A stretch of 43,163 bases of DNA from positions 1 through 43,163 of the forward strand of contig JAGCFP010000031.1 in the NCBI GenBank assembly GCA_017650045.1, read 5' to 3'. Position 1 is the stretch's first letter; each line of letters begins with the position of its first letter. Origin of the DNA: Bacteroidaceae bacterium (lineage in GTDB: Bacteria > Bacteroidota > Bacteroidia > Bacteroidales > Bacteroidaceae). A program made the position numbers and the translations under genes. Positions 18,099-26,776 of the stretch are shown here, piece after piece. The notes beneath the pieces were generated by a model. That model searched no databases. It had not been told where the DNA came from and saw nothing but the letters and a program-made list of their open reading frames with translations.

Positions 18099-21000
18099 AT
18101 GAAAAAAACAATCTTATCCATTCTGACATTCACCTTTGTTGCAGTTGTCTGTGCACAAGACAATCCGCTGTGGATGCGCTATAGCGCCATCTCACCCGAT
18201 GGTAGCACCATAGCCTTCAGTTATCAGGGCGACCTCTTTACTGTACCTGCGAGCGGGGGTAATGCCAAACAGCTTACTACTAACTCGGCTTATGATGCGC
18301 AGCCAGTGTGGAGTCCCGATGGACAGCAGATAGCTTTCGCTTCAGCTCGTGAGGGTAGCATCGACGTGTACCTTATCAGTAAAGAGGGTGGGGCGCCCAC
18401 CCGACTCACCACCCATAGTGGCAGTGAGATTCCATTGGGTTTCCTCGACAATGAAACCGTGCTACTGCAATGCAACATACTGCCTACGGCTCAGAGTGCT
18501 TTCTTCAGTCAGCGCATGCCTCAGGTATATAAGGTAAGCACCAAAGGTGGACGTATGCGCCTCTTCACCTCTGTGACGATGGACAATCTGAGCGTCTTTC
18601 CAGACGGGCGCATCCTCTACCACGATCGCAAGGGTATGGAGGATACTTGGCGTAAACATCAGACCTCGGCTGTGGTGCGTGATGTGTGGCTCAAGACAGC
18701 TGATGATCACTTTACCAAACTCACTGACTCACGGGCAGAGAATCGCAATCCAGTATGGGCAGCTGATGGACAGAGTTTCTACTATCTGAATGAAGCCAGT
18801 GGGACGATGAACGTGTATAAGAAGAACATCGACGGCTCAGGCACACAGCAGCTCACCACGTTGAAAGATCACCCTGTGCGCTTCCTCAGCGTGAGTCAGA
18901 ACGGTGTACTTTGCTTTGGCTATAATGGCGAGATCTATACTATGCGTGAGGGCAGTGCACCTCAGAAAGTGAACATCCGCATCGTGAAAGACAGCAGTGA
19001 TCGTGATGTGGTGAAGCAGGTGCAGCGCAGCGGAGCTACAGAAATAGCCGTGAGTCCAGAAGGTAAGGAAGTAGCCTTTATCCTGCACGGAGATGTGTAT
19101 GTCACCAGCGTGGAATATGCCACCACCAAGCAAATTACCGATACCCCAGAGCAAGAGCGTAACATCGATTTCTCACCCGATGGACGTAGTCTGGTCTATT
19201 CGGCTGAACGCGATGGTTTCTGGCAGATTTATCAGAGCAGCATCGTGAAGAAGGAAGACAAGCTTTTCACTTACGCTACAGATATTAAGGAGGAGAAATT
19301 GACCAATAGTCGTGTGACTTCCTTCCTACCCAAATATAGTCCTGACGGAAAGGAAGTGGCTTTTTTGGAAAACCGCACCACGCTGCGTGTGCTCAATCTG
19401 GCCAGCAAGCAGGTGCGTACAGTGATGGATGGCAAATTTGAATACAGCTATTCAGATGGTGACCAGTGGTTCCAGTGGAGCCCAGACAGCAAATGGTTGC
19501 TCTCCAATTACATTGGCTATGGTGGTTGGAACAATAAGGATGTGGCCCTTATCAAAGCCGATGGTACAGAGATTCACAATGTGACACAGAGTGGTTACAA
19601 CGATGTGAATGCCAAGTGGGTGCTGGGTGGTAAGGCCATCATCTTTGGCAGCGATCGGGCAGGCTATCGCAGTCACGGAAGCTGGGGAGCTGAGGACGAT
19701 ATCTACATCATGTTCTTCGACCTCGATGCTTATGAGCAGTTCCGTATGAACAAGGAAGAGACAGCCCTCTTTGAAGAGGCAGAGAAAGACCAGCAGAAGC
19801 AGAAGGAAGAGGCTGAGAAGAAAGCTGCTGAAGCCAAGAAAGGAAAGGCTGCTACCATTGATGACAAAAAGAAGGATGTGGAACCTTTGGTGTTCGACTT
19901 GGACAACTGTCGCGATCGTGTGGTGCGTCTCACTGTCAATTCATCCAATCTGGGTGATGCATTGCTCACCCCCAAAGGCGACAAGCTCTACTATACAGCT
20001 CGCTTCGAAGGTTCACCCGACCTCTGGATGCACGACCTGAAAGAGGGTAGTACCTCTATCGTTCTGAAAGGTGTAGGTGGCGGAGAGTTGATGACAGACA
20101 AGGACTTCAAGCAGGTGTATGCCCTTTCAGGAGGTACCATCAAGCAGATTGATGTGGAGAAGAAGAGTACCAAGAACATCAGCTATGAGGCTACGTTCAA
20201 TTATCGTGCCTCTGAAGAGCGTGACTATATCTTCAGTCATGTGTGGCAGCAGGTGCAGGATAAGTTCTACCTGCCCGACCTGCATGGAGTGGATTGGGAA
20301 GGTCTGAAGCAGAACTACAGTCGTTTCCTGCCTTACATCAACAACAACTATGACTATGCAGAGATGATGAGCGAGTTGTTGGGTGAGTTGAACGCTTCGC
20401 ACACAGGTATGCGCTACTATGCTCCTTCAGGTCGATTGGCAACAGCCAACTTAGGCGTGTTCATAGATGATACCTATCAGGGTGACGGACTAAAGATTTC
20501 TGAGGTGATCGCTAAGGGGCCTTTTGCAGTGAAGAAGACGGGTGTGGTAGCTGGCAGCATTATCGAGCAGATTGACGGAACTCCCATTACTAAGGATATG
20601 GATTACTATCCTCTTTTGGAGAATAAGGCTGGCAAGCAGGTACGCGTAAGTGTACTCAATCCTGACGGTAAACGCTTTGAAGTAACAGTAAAAGCTATCA
20701 CTACTGCACAACGCACCGATTTGTTATACGACCGTTGGGTGGAACGTAATAAGCAGAAGGTGAAGGAACTCTCTGACGGTAAGATTGCCTATGTGCATGT
20801 GAAGGCTATGGATAGCCCCAGCTTCCGCACCGTATATCGTGACCTGCTGAGTGATGAGAACCGTCAGAAGCAAGCTGCTGTGGTGGACGAGCGTCACAAC
20901 GGTGGTGGTTGGCTGCACGACGATCTCTGCACCCTTTTGGCAGGAGAGCAGTACCAGAGCTTCATGCCTCGTGGACAGTACATTGGCTACGATCCATACA

Positions 21001-21344
21001 ACAAGTGGGTGAAACCCAGCTGTGTGCTGATGTGCGAGGATGATTACAGTAATGGCCACGGCTTCCCTTGGGTATATAAGACACTGGGTATAGGTAAGTT
21101 GGTGGGTACTCCTGTGGCTGGTACAATGACAGCCGTATGGTGGGAGTATGTGATCGACCAGACCTTGATGTTTGGTATTCCAGAGGTAGGTTGTATGGAT
21201 ATGCAGGGTCGCTATCAGGAGAACCTACAGTTGGAGCCTGATATCGCCGTCTATAACACCCCTGAGGAGATGCTTCGTGGTGAAGACAAGCAGTTGGAAG
21301 CTGCTGTTCGTGAAATGCTGCGCCAAACGACTTCTTCGAATTAA
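18099..21344 (+). CDS. Tricorn-like S41 family serine protease
   Basis: A 1081-residue exported protein (signal MKKTILSILTFTFVAVVCAQ). The N-terminal two thirds are WD40/TolB-like propeller repeats (ISPDGSTIAFSYQGDLF, PVWSPDGQQIAFASAR, DFSPDGRSLVYSAERDG, KYSPDGKEVAFLE). A Lys/Glu/Ala-rich coiled-coil linker lies at about 555-595. A helical region, a PDZ domain (about 790-870) and the S41 core follow. Catalytic candidates are S767-H768 in NASHTG and the nucleophile S984 in DDYSNGHG; E1041 sits 57 residues later, close to the spacing of Ser965 and Glu1023 in archaeal Tricorn. These enzymes degrade peptides; here probably in the periplasm. The nucleophile is followed by Asn where Tricorn has Asp. 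Confidence 0.92.
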   Translation: MKKTILSILTFTFVAVVCAQDNPLWMRYSAISPDGSTIAFSYQGDLFTVPASGGNAKQLTTNSAYDAQPVWSPDGQQIAFASAREGSIDVYLISKEGGAPTRLTTHSGSEIPLGFLDNETVLLQCNILPTAQSAFFSQRMPQVYKVSTKGGRMRLFTSVTMDNLSVFPDGRILYHDRKGMEDTWRKHQTSAVVRDVWLKTADDHFTKLTDSRAENRNPVWAADGQSFYYLNEASGTMNVYKKNIDGSGTQQLTTLKDHPVRFLSVSQNGVLCFGYNGEIYTMREGSAPQKVNIRIVKDSSDRDVVKQVQRSGATEIAVSPEGKEVAFILHGDVYVTSVEYATTKQITDTPEQERNIDFSPDGRSLVYSAERDGFWQIYQSSIVKKEDKLFTYATDIKEEKLTNSRVTSFLPKYSPDGKEVAFLENRTTLRVLNLASKQVRTVMDGKFEYSYSDGDQWFQWSPDSKWLLSNYIGYGGWNNKDVALIKADGTEIHNVTQSGYNDVNAKWVLGGKAIIFGSDRAGYRSHGSWGAEDDIYIMFFDLDAYEQFRMNKEETALFEEAEKDQQKQKEEAEKKAAEAKKGKAATIDDKKKDVEPLVFDLDNCRDRVVRLTVNSSNLGDALLTPKGDKLYYTARFEGSPDLWMHDLKEGSTSIVLKGVGGGELMTDKDFKQVYALSGGTIKQIDVEKKSTKNISYEATFNYRASEERDYIFSHVWQQVQDKFYLPDLHGVDWEGLKQNYSRFLPYINNNYDYAEMMSELLGELNASHTGMRYYAPSGRLATANLGVFIDDTYQGDGLKISEVIAKGPFAVKKTGVVAGSIIEQIDGTPITKDMDYYPLLENKAGKQVRVSVLNPDGKRFEVTVKAITTAQRTDLLYDRWVERNKQKVKELSDGKIAYVHVKAMDSPSFRTVYRDLLSDENRQKQAAVVDERHNGGGWLHDDLCTLLAGEQYQSFMPRGQYIGYDPYNKWVKPSCVLMCEDDYSNGHGFPWVYKTLGIGKLVGTPVAGTMTAVWWEYVIDQTLMFGIPEVGCMDMQGRYQENLQLEPDIAVYNTPEEMLRGEDKQLEAAVREMLRQTTSSN

Positions 21345-21375
21345 GGAACTATATTGAAGAGATTTCTTTTAATAG

Positions 21376-21406
21376 TGCGGGTTCATATTGAATCCGCATT
21401 TTTTTT
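21376..21406 (+). terminator. Intrinsic terminator after the protease gene
   Basis: TGCGG (21376-21380) pairs with CCGCA (21394-21398), with inner TTC/GAA pairs, followed by an eight-T run. Confidence 0.85.
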
Positions 21407-21481
21407 CTCTTTTTCTGAAATAGAGATTAAACTTTTTCTTAAATTAGCAGTCTAATAACCAGATAAACTACTAAAACCCTA

Positions 21482-22141
21482 ATGATTATGAAGAAAAAAC
21501 TTTTAGCAATGGGAGCCTTCCTGTGCATGACGATGGCAGGAATGGCGCAGATGCCTCAAGGGGCAGGTCAGAGACCAGGTGGAGCAGGACAGCGTCCGCA
21601 GGCACCACAGATCTCAGAAGAGCAAAAAGCAGAGATGATTCAGACGCGTGTGAATGAAGTTTCTGAAGACGCAGGCGGACTGGATGCTGCTACACAGGGT
21701 AAGGTGAAAGATCTTTATACGCAGTATTTCGACGTGCTGAGCAGGGGTAAACCAAGTTTGCCTTCAACAGGTGGCGGAGGAACTGCTGCTGGTGGTCGCG
21801 CAGGTGCCATCCCTTCTGGTGGAGCCGGAGGTGGTGGTGGTGAAATGGGCGGCGGCGGAGGTGGCGGCGCCATGATGGGTGGCGGCGGCATGCGAGGCGG
21901 CATGGGCGGAGGTGGCAACAGCGACATGCTGGAGCGCATCCGTACGCAGATCAAGGAATACAACGATGCCAAGAAGGCTTTTGATAATGGCCTGAAGGAG
22001 ATGATGACCAAAGACCAGTTTAAGGCTTATCAGAAGGGCGACAAGGTTCGTGAAAAAGAACGTGAAAAGGCTCGTGCCAACCAGCGTCCTGCAGGAATGG
22101 GTGGTGGTATGCCTGGAGCAGGCGCAGGCCCTGGTCGCTGA
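21482..22141 (+). CDS. Exported Gly/Met-rich low-complexity protein of unknown function
   Basis: A 219-residue protein with a signal peptide (MKKKLLAMGAFLCMTMAGMAQ after a possible MI extension). The mature part has three zones. The first is a Gln/Pro/Gly N-terminus and a helical segment (about 45-85, SEEQKAEMIQTRVNEV...KDLYTQYFDVL). Then comes a 60-residue glycine-rich stretch with GGGG, GGMRGG and MMGGGG blocks, and finally a charged helix (MLERIRTQIKEYNDAKKAFDNGLKEMMTKDQFKAY) ending in a second Gly/Met tail. The two helices resemble Spy/CpxP-like or DUF4890-like periplasmic proteins split by a Gly-rich insert, but I cannot assign it. It has its own terminator; no consensus promoter is seen. 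Confidence 0.75.
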   Translation: MIMKKKLLAMGAFLCMTMAGMAQMPQGAGQRPGGAGQRPQAPQISEEQKAEMIQTRVNEVSEDAGGLDAATQGKVKDLYTQYFDVLSRGKPSLPSTGGGGTAAGGRAGAIPSGGAGGGGGEMGGGGGGGAMMGGGGMRGGMGGGGNSDMLERIRTQIKEYNDAKKAFDNGLKEMMTKDQFKAYQKGDKVREKEREKARANQRPAGMGGGMPGAGAGPGR

Positions 22142-22166
22142 TTCGATAGTTGAGTCCAACCATTTC

Positions 22167-22194
22167 CCCTCCCTCTTTTCAGGGAGGGTTTTTT
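22167..22194 (+). terminator. Intrinsic terminator after the Gly-rich gene
   Basis: CCCTCCCT (22167-22174) pairs perfectly with AGGGAGGG (22181-22188) over a 6-nt loop, followed by TTTTTT. Confidence 0.88.
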
Positions 22195-22245
22195 GTTTTC
22201 TGATATTCAAGTCTTACCTTAATTAAATCTACCACTTTTCCTCTG

Positions 22246-22362
22246 GCTTTAAATGACGCTCCGTCCTTCGGGCATCCCTTTTTAAGAGAGGGAGTTTCAT
22301 ACTCTCCCCCCCTAACAAAGGGGAGTACCCCATACATGGGAGTGAAGTGTAGGAGATATTAT
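22246..22362. repeat. Degenerate hairpin-forming intergenic element
   Basis: This gene-free stretch has G/C runs able to form several alternative short hairpins, for example GGGAGT (near 22290) with ACTCTCCC, and GGGG with CCCC across AGTA near 22321. Its style (GAGGGAGTTT, GGGGAGTACCCC, GGGAGTG) resembles dispersed intergenic repeats I have seen in Bacteroidales genomes. I cannot confirm copy number from this window. Confidence 0.4.
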
Positions 22363-22405
22363 CCCCAAAAAACCTTAATTTGTTGTGAAGTTAGAATAGT
22401 TGTAT

Positions 22406-22413
22406 TATTTTTG
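22406..22413 (+). promoter_or_regulatory. -7 element for the Cys/His-rich membrane protein and TonB receptor
   Basis: TATTTTTG matches TAnnTTTG directly before the gene at 22422, giving a very short leader. A TTTG (22379-22382) lies 23 nt upstream, slightly long for a -33. Confidence 0.45.
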
Positions 22414-22421
22414 CGCCCAAG

Positions 22422-22772
22422 ATGAAGTTGAGTAGGAAAAGACATATTGCTTCTTGGCTATTATTGGCCGTCTTCGTGCCCATGCTGATGCTCTCGTCAC
22501 TGCATGTTCATGAGATATTAGAAGCTGTGGGGGTAGAGTGTGTGGAGTGTGTTACACATACCCCTCATGCAGGGCATTTCTCAGGTAGCACGCTGCATGT
22601 AGATACCTGCGTACTTTGTCAGTTCCTGGCCATTTCTTTCTTGGCAGTAGCAATGCTTGCTGTGCTGCCTTTCCAGCGCTTGATCGCATATTTATCTACT
22701 ACTTCTGTCCACAGGGTCACTCCCGATGTCTGTGGATTTAACTCTGTACGTGCCCCTCCGTTTGTGTTTTGA
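22422..22772 (+). CDS. Small Cys/His-rich membrane protein upstream of a TonB receptor
   Basis: A 116-residue protein with two hydrophobic segments (about 11-28 and 68-88). The loop between them is dense in possible metal ligands: HVHEIL, VECVECVTHTPHAGHF, LHVDTCVLC. That gives six His and four Cys within about 40 residues, including a CxxC pair and a second CxxC. It resembles DUF2946-like proteins that precede metal-related TonB receptors in other phyla. The family is not firmly recognised. The neighbouring receptor, 75 nt downstream, has ZnuD-like features, so a role in handling zinc or copper is plausible but inferred. The short distance to the promoter suggests a nearly leaderless mRNA. 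Confidence 0.65.
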   Translation: MKLSRKRHIASWLLLAVFVPMLMLSSLHVHEILEAVGVECVECVTHTPHAGHFSGSTLHVDTCVLCQFLAISFLAVAMLAVLPFQRLIAYLSTTSVHRVTPDVCGFNSVRAPPFVF

Positions 22773-22790
22773 ATATCTTTTAGATGAGGA

Positions 22791-22806
22791 CATAGTTCTA
22801 ACTATG
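22791..22806 (+). other. Perfect hairpin between the two metal-related genes
   Basis: CATAGTT (22791-22797) pairs with AACTATG (22800-22806) over two bases, too tight for a stable loop unless the end pairs open. T-rich sequence follows. It could be a regulator site or a weak attenuator in the 75-nt spacer. Confidence 0.35.
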
Positions 22807-22847
22807 CCCTTAAATTTCTTTTTCAAAACATTTTTAAACGACTTAGT

Positions 22848-25220
22848 ATGAAACAATTATATCTATTGTTGTCATTCCTGTGCTTATGCTTGGGAGTGAC
22901 AGCCAATCCACCAGTGGACAAAGCTTCACTGCGAGGAAAAATCACAGACGCTGTAGATGGAAACAGCGTGATAGGTGCAAGTATTTATTTTCCTACGCTG
23001 AGAGTAGGCACAGTGACCAATCAAGAAGGACTTTATTCCATAAGCAATCTGCCAGCAGTAAAAACCACTATACAGGTGAGCTATGTGGGCCATCAGACCA
23101 TCATCCAAGAGGTGGATTTGCGTACGATAAGCACCCTGGACTTTGTAATGCATGAGAATAACGCTATGCTGGGCGAAGTGGTGATCACTGGCCTCACAGG
23201 TAGCGCTTTGGCTCAGAAATCGCCTACACCTGTCTCTGTCGTGGATACCCGCTTCTTGCAGGAAACCTCCTCTACCAATATCATCGACGCCATCGCCCGT
23301 GAACCAGGGGTATCGCAGATTACCACAGGCAGCGGCATTTCCAAACCCGTGATCCGAGGATTGGGTTACAACCGCATCGTGGTGGTAAACGATGGGGTGC
23401 GTCAAGAAGGGCAGCAGTGGGGCGATGAACACGGCATCGAGGTCGATGGGCAATCCGTTGGCTCAGTAGAAATCCTCAAGGGACCAGCCAGCCTGATGTA
23501 TGGCTCCGATGCATTGGCAGGTGTACTTATCCTGCACGATGAAGCCCTGCTGCCACTTGGACACATGCATGCCAACATAGAGTCGGGTTACCAGACCAAC
23601 AATGGTCTGTTCGACTACACGCTCAACTTTGCAGGCAATAAAAATAATGTAGTGTGGGATCTGCGCTGGAGTCAGAAATTGGCTCATGCCTATAAGAACA
23701 AGTACGATGGTTACGTCTATGGCTCACAGTTTCGTGAACGTGCCCTCTCTGGTATGTTGGGTCTGAACAGACGCTGGGGCTTCTCACACCTTAAGCTGTC
23801 GGCTTATCACATCACTCCAGGCATCATAGAGGGTGAGCGTGATAAATCTGGCGCTTTCGTGAAGCCCGTCTTCGTTGATGGTGAGGAAGACGAGGTGCTG
23901 GCTACCTCACACGACTTCCATTCCTATGCCCATCCTATGCCTTATCAGCAGGTATACCATTATAAGGCAGTATCAGAAAATTCCTTCGTGCTGGGTGATG
24001 GAACCCTTAAAGCTGTGGTAGGCTTCCAGCAGAATCGTCGTCAGGAATATGAAGAAATTGAGACGCCAGATGAGGCAGCCCTTAATCTGCGACTGAATAC
24101 GTTGAACTACGACGTGCACTATCTTTCGCCCGAGTCGAATGGATGGAAATGGGCAGCAGGTCTTTCAGGCATGTGGCAGCGCTCCGAGAATTTAGGAGAA
24201 GAATTCCTGATTCCCGATTATCGCTTGTTCGACATAGGCGCCTTTACATCCCTCACTCGCAACTTCCAGCACTTCACGCTGAGCGGAGGCTTGCGCTATG
24301 ATGTGCGACGTCTGCACAGCTATGCCCTGATAGAAGAAGGTAAGCAGCGCTTCGAGGATTTTACACGTAATTTTAGCGGACTCACAGGTAGCTTGGGAGC
24401 TATCTATAACTTTGCTGATGGACTGAACCTGCGTGTGAACCTCTCTCGTGGCTTTCGTGCGCCCAACATCAGCGAGCTGGGGGCCAACGGTGTGCATGAG
24501 GGTACTTTCCGTTATGAGATAGGCAACCATCATCTGAAGCCTGAATACAGTTGGCAGGGCGACTTGGGCTTGGATTATTCCTCCGAGATTTTCTCTGCCC
24601 AACTCTCCCTTTTCGCCAACCACATAGACAACTATATCTTTCTGGAGAAACTGACAGATGCCCAAGGTCGCGAAGTCATCATCGACGATGAGGCAGCCTA
24701 TCAGAATCGGGGAGGTGATGCCCGCTTGTGGGGTGGGGAAATGCTGGTGGATATTCACCTCATCGAGCAGTTACACTTCCAAAATACCTTCTCGTATGTG
24801 AATGCCCATCGCCTGCATCAATCAGGCGATGCCAAGTACCTGCCTATGACGCCAGCCCCACGCTGGACATCCGACTTACGTTACGACATCATTCGTGACG
24901 GTAAGACGCTGAACAACCTCTACGTGTCTTTAGGGATAGAGTACAACCTCCGTCAGAACCATTTCTATGGGATAGGAGGCACAGAGACTGCAACCCCTGC
25001 CTACACATTGCTGAATGCTGCTGCAGGTGTGGATGTGATGCATCGTGGCTACAAGCTATTCTCCGTGTTTCTCACAGGCAACAACCTTACGAACGCAGCC
25101 TATCAGAGCCACCTCAGTCGCTTGAAATACGCTCCAGTAAATGAGCGCACCTTCCGACGGGGTGTATTCAATATGGGTCGCAATTTTGGCATCAAGATCG
25201 TAGTGCCGTTGGAGCTTTAA
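22848..25220 (+). CDS. TonB-dependent outer-membrane receptor, ZnuD-like
   Basis: A 790-residue protein with a signal peptide (MKQLYLLLSFLCLCLGVTA). A carboxypeptidase-regulatory-like domain (about 27-110, LRGKITDAVDGNSVIGASIYF) is followed by the plug domain (about 115-230) and the beta-barrel. The plug holds ISKPVIRGLGYNRIVVVNDGVRQEGQQWGDEHGIEVD and ILKGPASLMYGSDALAGV, which match receptors of the ZnuD group for zinc or other metals, rather than SusC. A His-rich loop, HDFHSYAHPMPYQQVYHYK, and HMH near residue 245 fit metal capture. No SusD gene is adjacent; the partner is the upstream Cys/His-rich gene. Its last 29 bp overlap the convergent transporter gene. The specific metal is inferred. 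Confidence 0.88.
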   Translation: MKQLYLLLSFLCLCLGVTANPPVDKASLRGKITDAVDGNSVIGASIYFPTLRVGTVTNQEGLYSISNLPAVKTTIQVSYVGHQTIIQEVDLRTISTLDFVMHENNAMLGEVVITGLTGSALAQKSPTPVSVVDTRFLQETSSTNIIDAIAREPGVSQITTGSGISKPVIRGLGYNRIVVVNDGVRQEGQQWGDEHGIEVDGQSVGSVEILKGPASLMYGSDALAGVLILHDEALLPLGHMHANIESGYQTNNGLFDYTLNFAGNKNNVVWDLRWSQKLAHAYKNKYDGYVYGSQFRERALSGMLGLNRRWGFSHLKLSAYHITPGIIEGERDKSGAFVKPVFVDGEEDEVLATSHDFHSYAHPMPYQQVYHYKAVSENSFVLGDGTLKAVVGFQQNRRQEYEEIETPDEAALNLRLNTLNYDVHYLSPESNGWKWAAGLSGMWQRSENLGEEFLIPDYRLFDIGAFTSLTRNFQHFTLSGGLRYDVRRLHSYALIEEGKQRFEDFTRNFSGLTGSLGAIYNFADGLNLRVNLSRGFRAPNISELGANGVHEGTFRYEIGNHHLKPEYSWQGDLGLDYSSEIFSAQLSLFANHIDNYIFLEKLTDAQGREVIIDDEAAYQNRGGDARLWGGEMLVDIHLIEQLHFQNTFSYVNAHRLHQSGDAKYLPMTPAPRWTSDLRYDIIRDGKTLNNLYVSLGIEYNLRQNHFYGIGGTETATPAYTLLNAAAGVDVMHRGYKLFSVFLTGNNLTNAAYQSHLSRLKYAPVNERTFRRGVFNMGRNFGIKIVVPLEL

Positions 25221-26079
25221 GAGCTCGCCACGTCTGAAGCAGCACACTCAGCAGAATCAGGGCGATGCCAATGTAGAAAGAGAAGTTGATCTCCCGTCCT
25301 TCACCAAAAATCAGAAAAGCCAGGATAATTGTATAGCAGGGTTCCAGGTTGTACGTCAGATTCACGGTGAAGGCCGAGAGGCGCTTCAACGCCTGGATCT
25401 GAAGCAGATACATACCCACTGTGCAGAACAACGCGTGACACAGCATCAACCAGAGGTTGTTCCCTTCTGGAATCACCATCACAGGCTGCTGACTGGGGAA
25501 GAAAAAGAGGTAGATAGGGATGATGGCAGAAACGGCGATGAGACCACCCGACATCTGGTACATCAGCACCGTGCGACTGCTTACCCCCACACTCGCCTTC
25601 TTGTTGCAGATAGCATACAGCGCACACACTGCTGATGACACCACCCCGATGGCGATACCATAACGGTAGCGCGCATCAAAAGAGAAGATACACAGCACAC
25701 CAGCCACTGTGATGAGAGAAAAGAGCAGCTCCAGCCACGAGAAACGCTTTTTGAACAGCAGCGGCTCGAAGATGGCCGTGAAGAAGCCTATGAGCGAGAA
25801 GCAGATCACACCTATCGACACATTTGCTGCCTTGATGCTCCCATAGAACAATATCCAGTGAAAGCCCAGCAACGTGCCACATCCGCAGAGCTGCAGGAAC
25901 TTCTTCCAGCCCACCTTAGGCAGACCCGTGAACACCAGCAATATTGCACTGGTGAACAGCATGCGATACCACACGATATCCACCTCGTTCAGCGTGATCA
26001 GTCGTCCGAACAAGCCTGTGAATCCAGCCAGCATCACACTCAGGTGCAGCTGTATAAAACCTTTCTTCGTTTCGTTCAT
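25192..26079 (-). CDS. EamA/DMT family transporter
   Basis: A 295-residue protein with about ten hydrophobic segments arranged as two EamA repeats: the first from LHLSVMLAGFTGLFGRLI to about residue 135, the second from YGIAIGVVSSAVCALYAICNK to the end. Typical features are FWHWILFYGSIKAANVSIGVI-like segments and NLEPCYTIILAFLIFGE in the last part. Members export or import small metabolites; the substrate is unknown. Its 3' end overlaps the TonB receptor gene by 29 bp in convergent orientation, leaving no room for a terminator between them. A lipoprotein gene lies 34 nt upstream on the same strand and may share its transcript. Confidence 0.9.
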   Translation of the reverse strand: MNETKKGFIQLHLSVMLAGFTGLFGRLITLNEVDIVWYRMLFTSAILLVFTGLPKVGWKKFLQLCGCGTLLGFHWILFYGSIKAANVSIGVICFSLIGFFTAIFEPLLFKKRFSWLELLFSLITVAGVLCIFSFDARYRYGIAIGVVSSAVCALYAICNKKASVGVSSRTVLMYQMSGGLIAVSAIIPIYLFFFPSQQPVMVIPEGNNLWLMLCHALFCTVGMYLLQIQALKRLSAFTVNLTYNLEPCYTIILAFLIFGEGREINFSFYIGIALILLSVLLQTWRALKAPTALRS

Positions 26080-26113
26080 CCCTCTTGATATCTATGGGTC
26101 ACAGAGTCGCCTA

Positions 26114-26653
26114 TCAAGGCAACTTCTGCGCAGGCCACCCGTAATCTTGATACCAGGTAGCCTTGAGTTGGTGCGTTTTCACATAGTCGGCCAGCGTCTT
26201 GGCCCTCAGAGCTTCACGCCCCTCAGCATTGCTGTTGATGGCATGAAAAGCCTCGTAGTTCGCCCCAAAAATCCGCTGCGCACTGGGCAGGTTCCCAGCC
26301 CCGTCCTCCACTTGGTCGAAGCCCGTCACCTCGTAGCCGTTGGCTGTCTGGCTGATGTGCATCAATCCAGGATGACTGCCCCCAGAGACACATTTCAGCG
26401 TGTCACCCACCAGGTTGTAGTTGAACACCCAGAAGTCGCCCCACACCTTGATGTCCGCCTTCTCCTGCTCGTCCACAGCCACGATGCTGCTTACAGGCAC
26501 GCAGTGCTCACCCTCCGCATACTGCTTGCCCAGACTCACCAGATAGCGGTCTATCGCAGAGGTATAGCCCTCTGAGGCAGGGCTCGTTGCCTGTTTGCTT
26601 TGGCATGAAGCCAGCGCCAGCAGCACTATACAAAAGAAAACTACCTTTTTCAT
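26114..26653 (-). CDS. Small lipoprotein of unknown function
   Basis: A 179-residue protein. MKKVVFFCIVLLALASC is a lipoprotein signal (Cys 17). The mature part contains YTSAIDRYLVSLGKQYAEGEHCVPV, KVWGDFWVFNYNLVGDTLKCVSGGSHPGLMHI and GYEVTGFDQVEDGAGN. This looks like a compact alpha/beta domain with two Cys that might form a disulfide. I do not recognise a named family. It lies 34 nt upstream of the EamA transporter gene, probably in one transcript. A -7-like TAACTTCG (26680-26687, minus strand) is a weak promoter candidate. Confidence 0.8.
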   Translation of the reverse strand: MKKVVFFCIVLLALASCQSKQATSPASEGYTSAIDRYLVSLGKQYAEGEHCVPVSSIVAVDEQEKADIKVWGDFWVFNYNLVGDTLKCVSGGSHPGLMHISQTANGYEVTGFDQVEDGAGNLPSAQRIFGANYEAFHAINSNAEGREALRAKTLADYVKTHQLKATWYQDYGWPAQKLP

Positions 26654-26716
26654 TTCATTGAAATTACATTATGACCTTGCGAAGTTAAGGAAAAAAGTTC
26701 AAATATGCTTAAAAAA

Positions 26717-26748
26717 CTTGCATCCCAATGCCACTTTACCTATTTTTG
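26717..26748 (+). promoter_or_regulatory. Promoter of the LolA-like gene
   Basis: CTTG (26717-26720), 20 nt, TATTTTTG (26741-26748). The -7 is perfect and the -33 differs from TTTG at one base. Confidence 0.6.
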
Positions 26749-26776
26749 CAGGGATAAAATCGCTTACAGATACTAA

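Noticed and set aside
24192-24758. A 188-codon minus-strand frame inside the TonB receptor gene
   Set aside because: Antisense to a well-supported barrel domain; no signal, motif or promoter.
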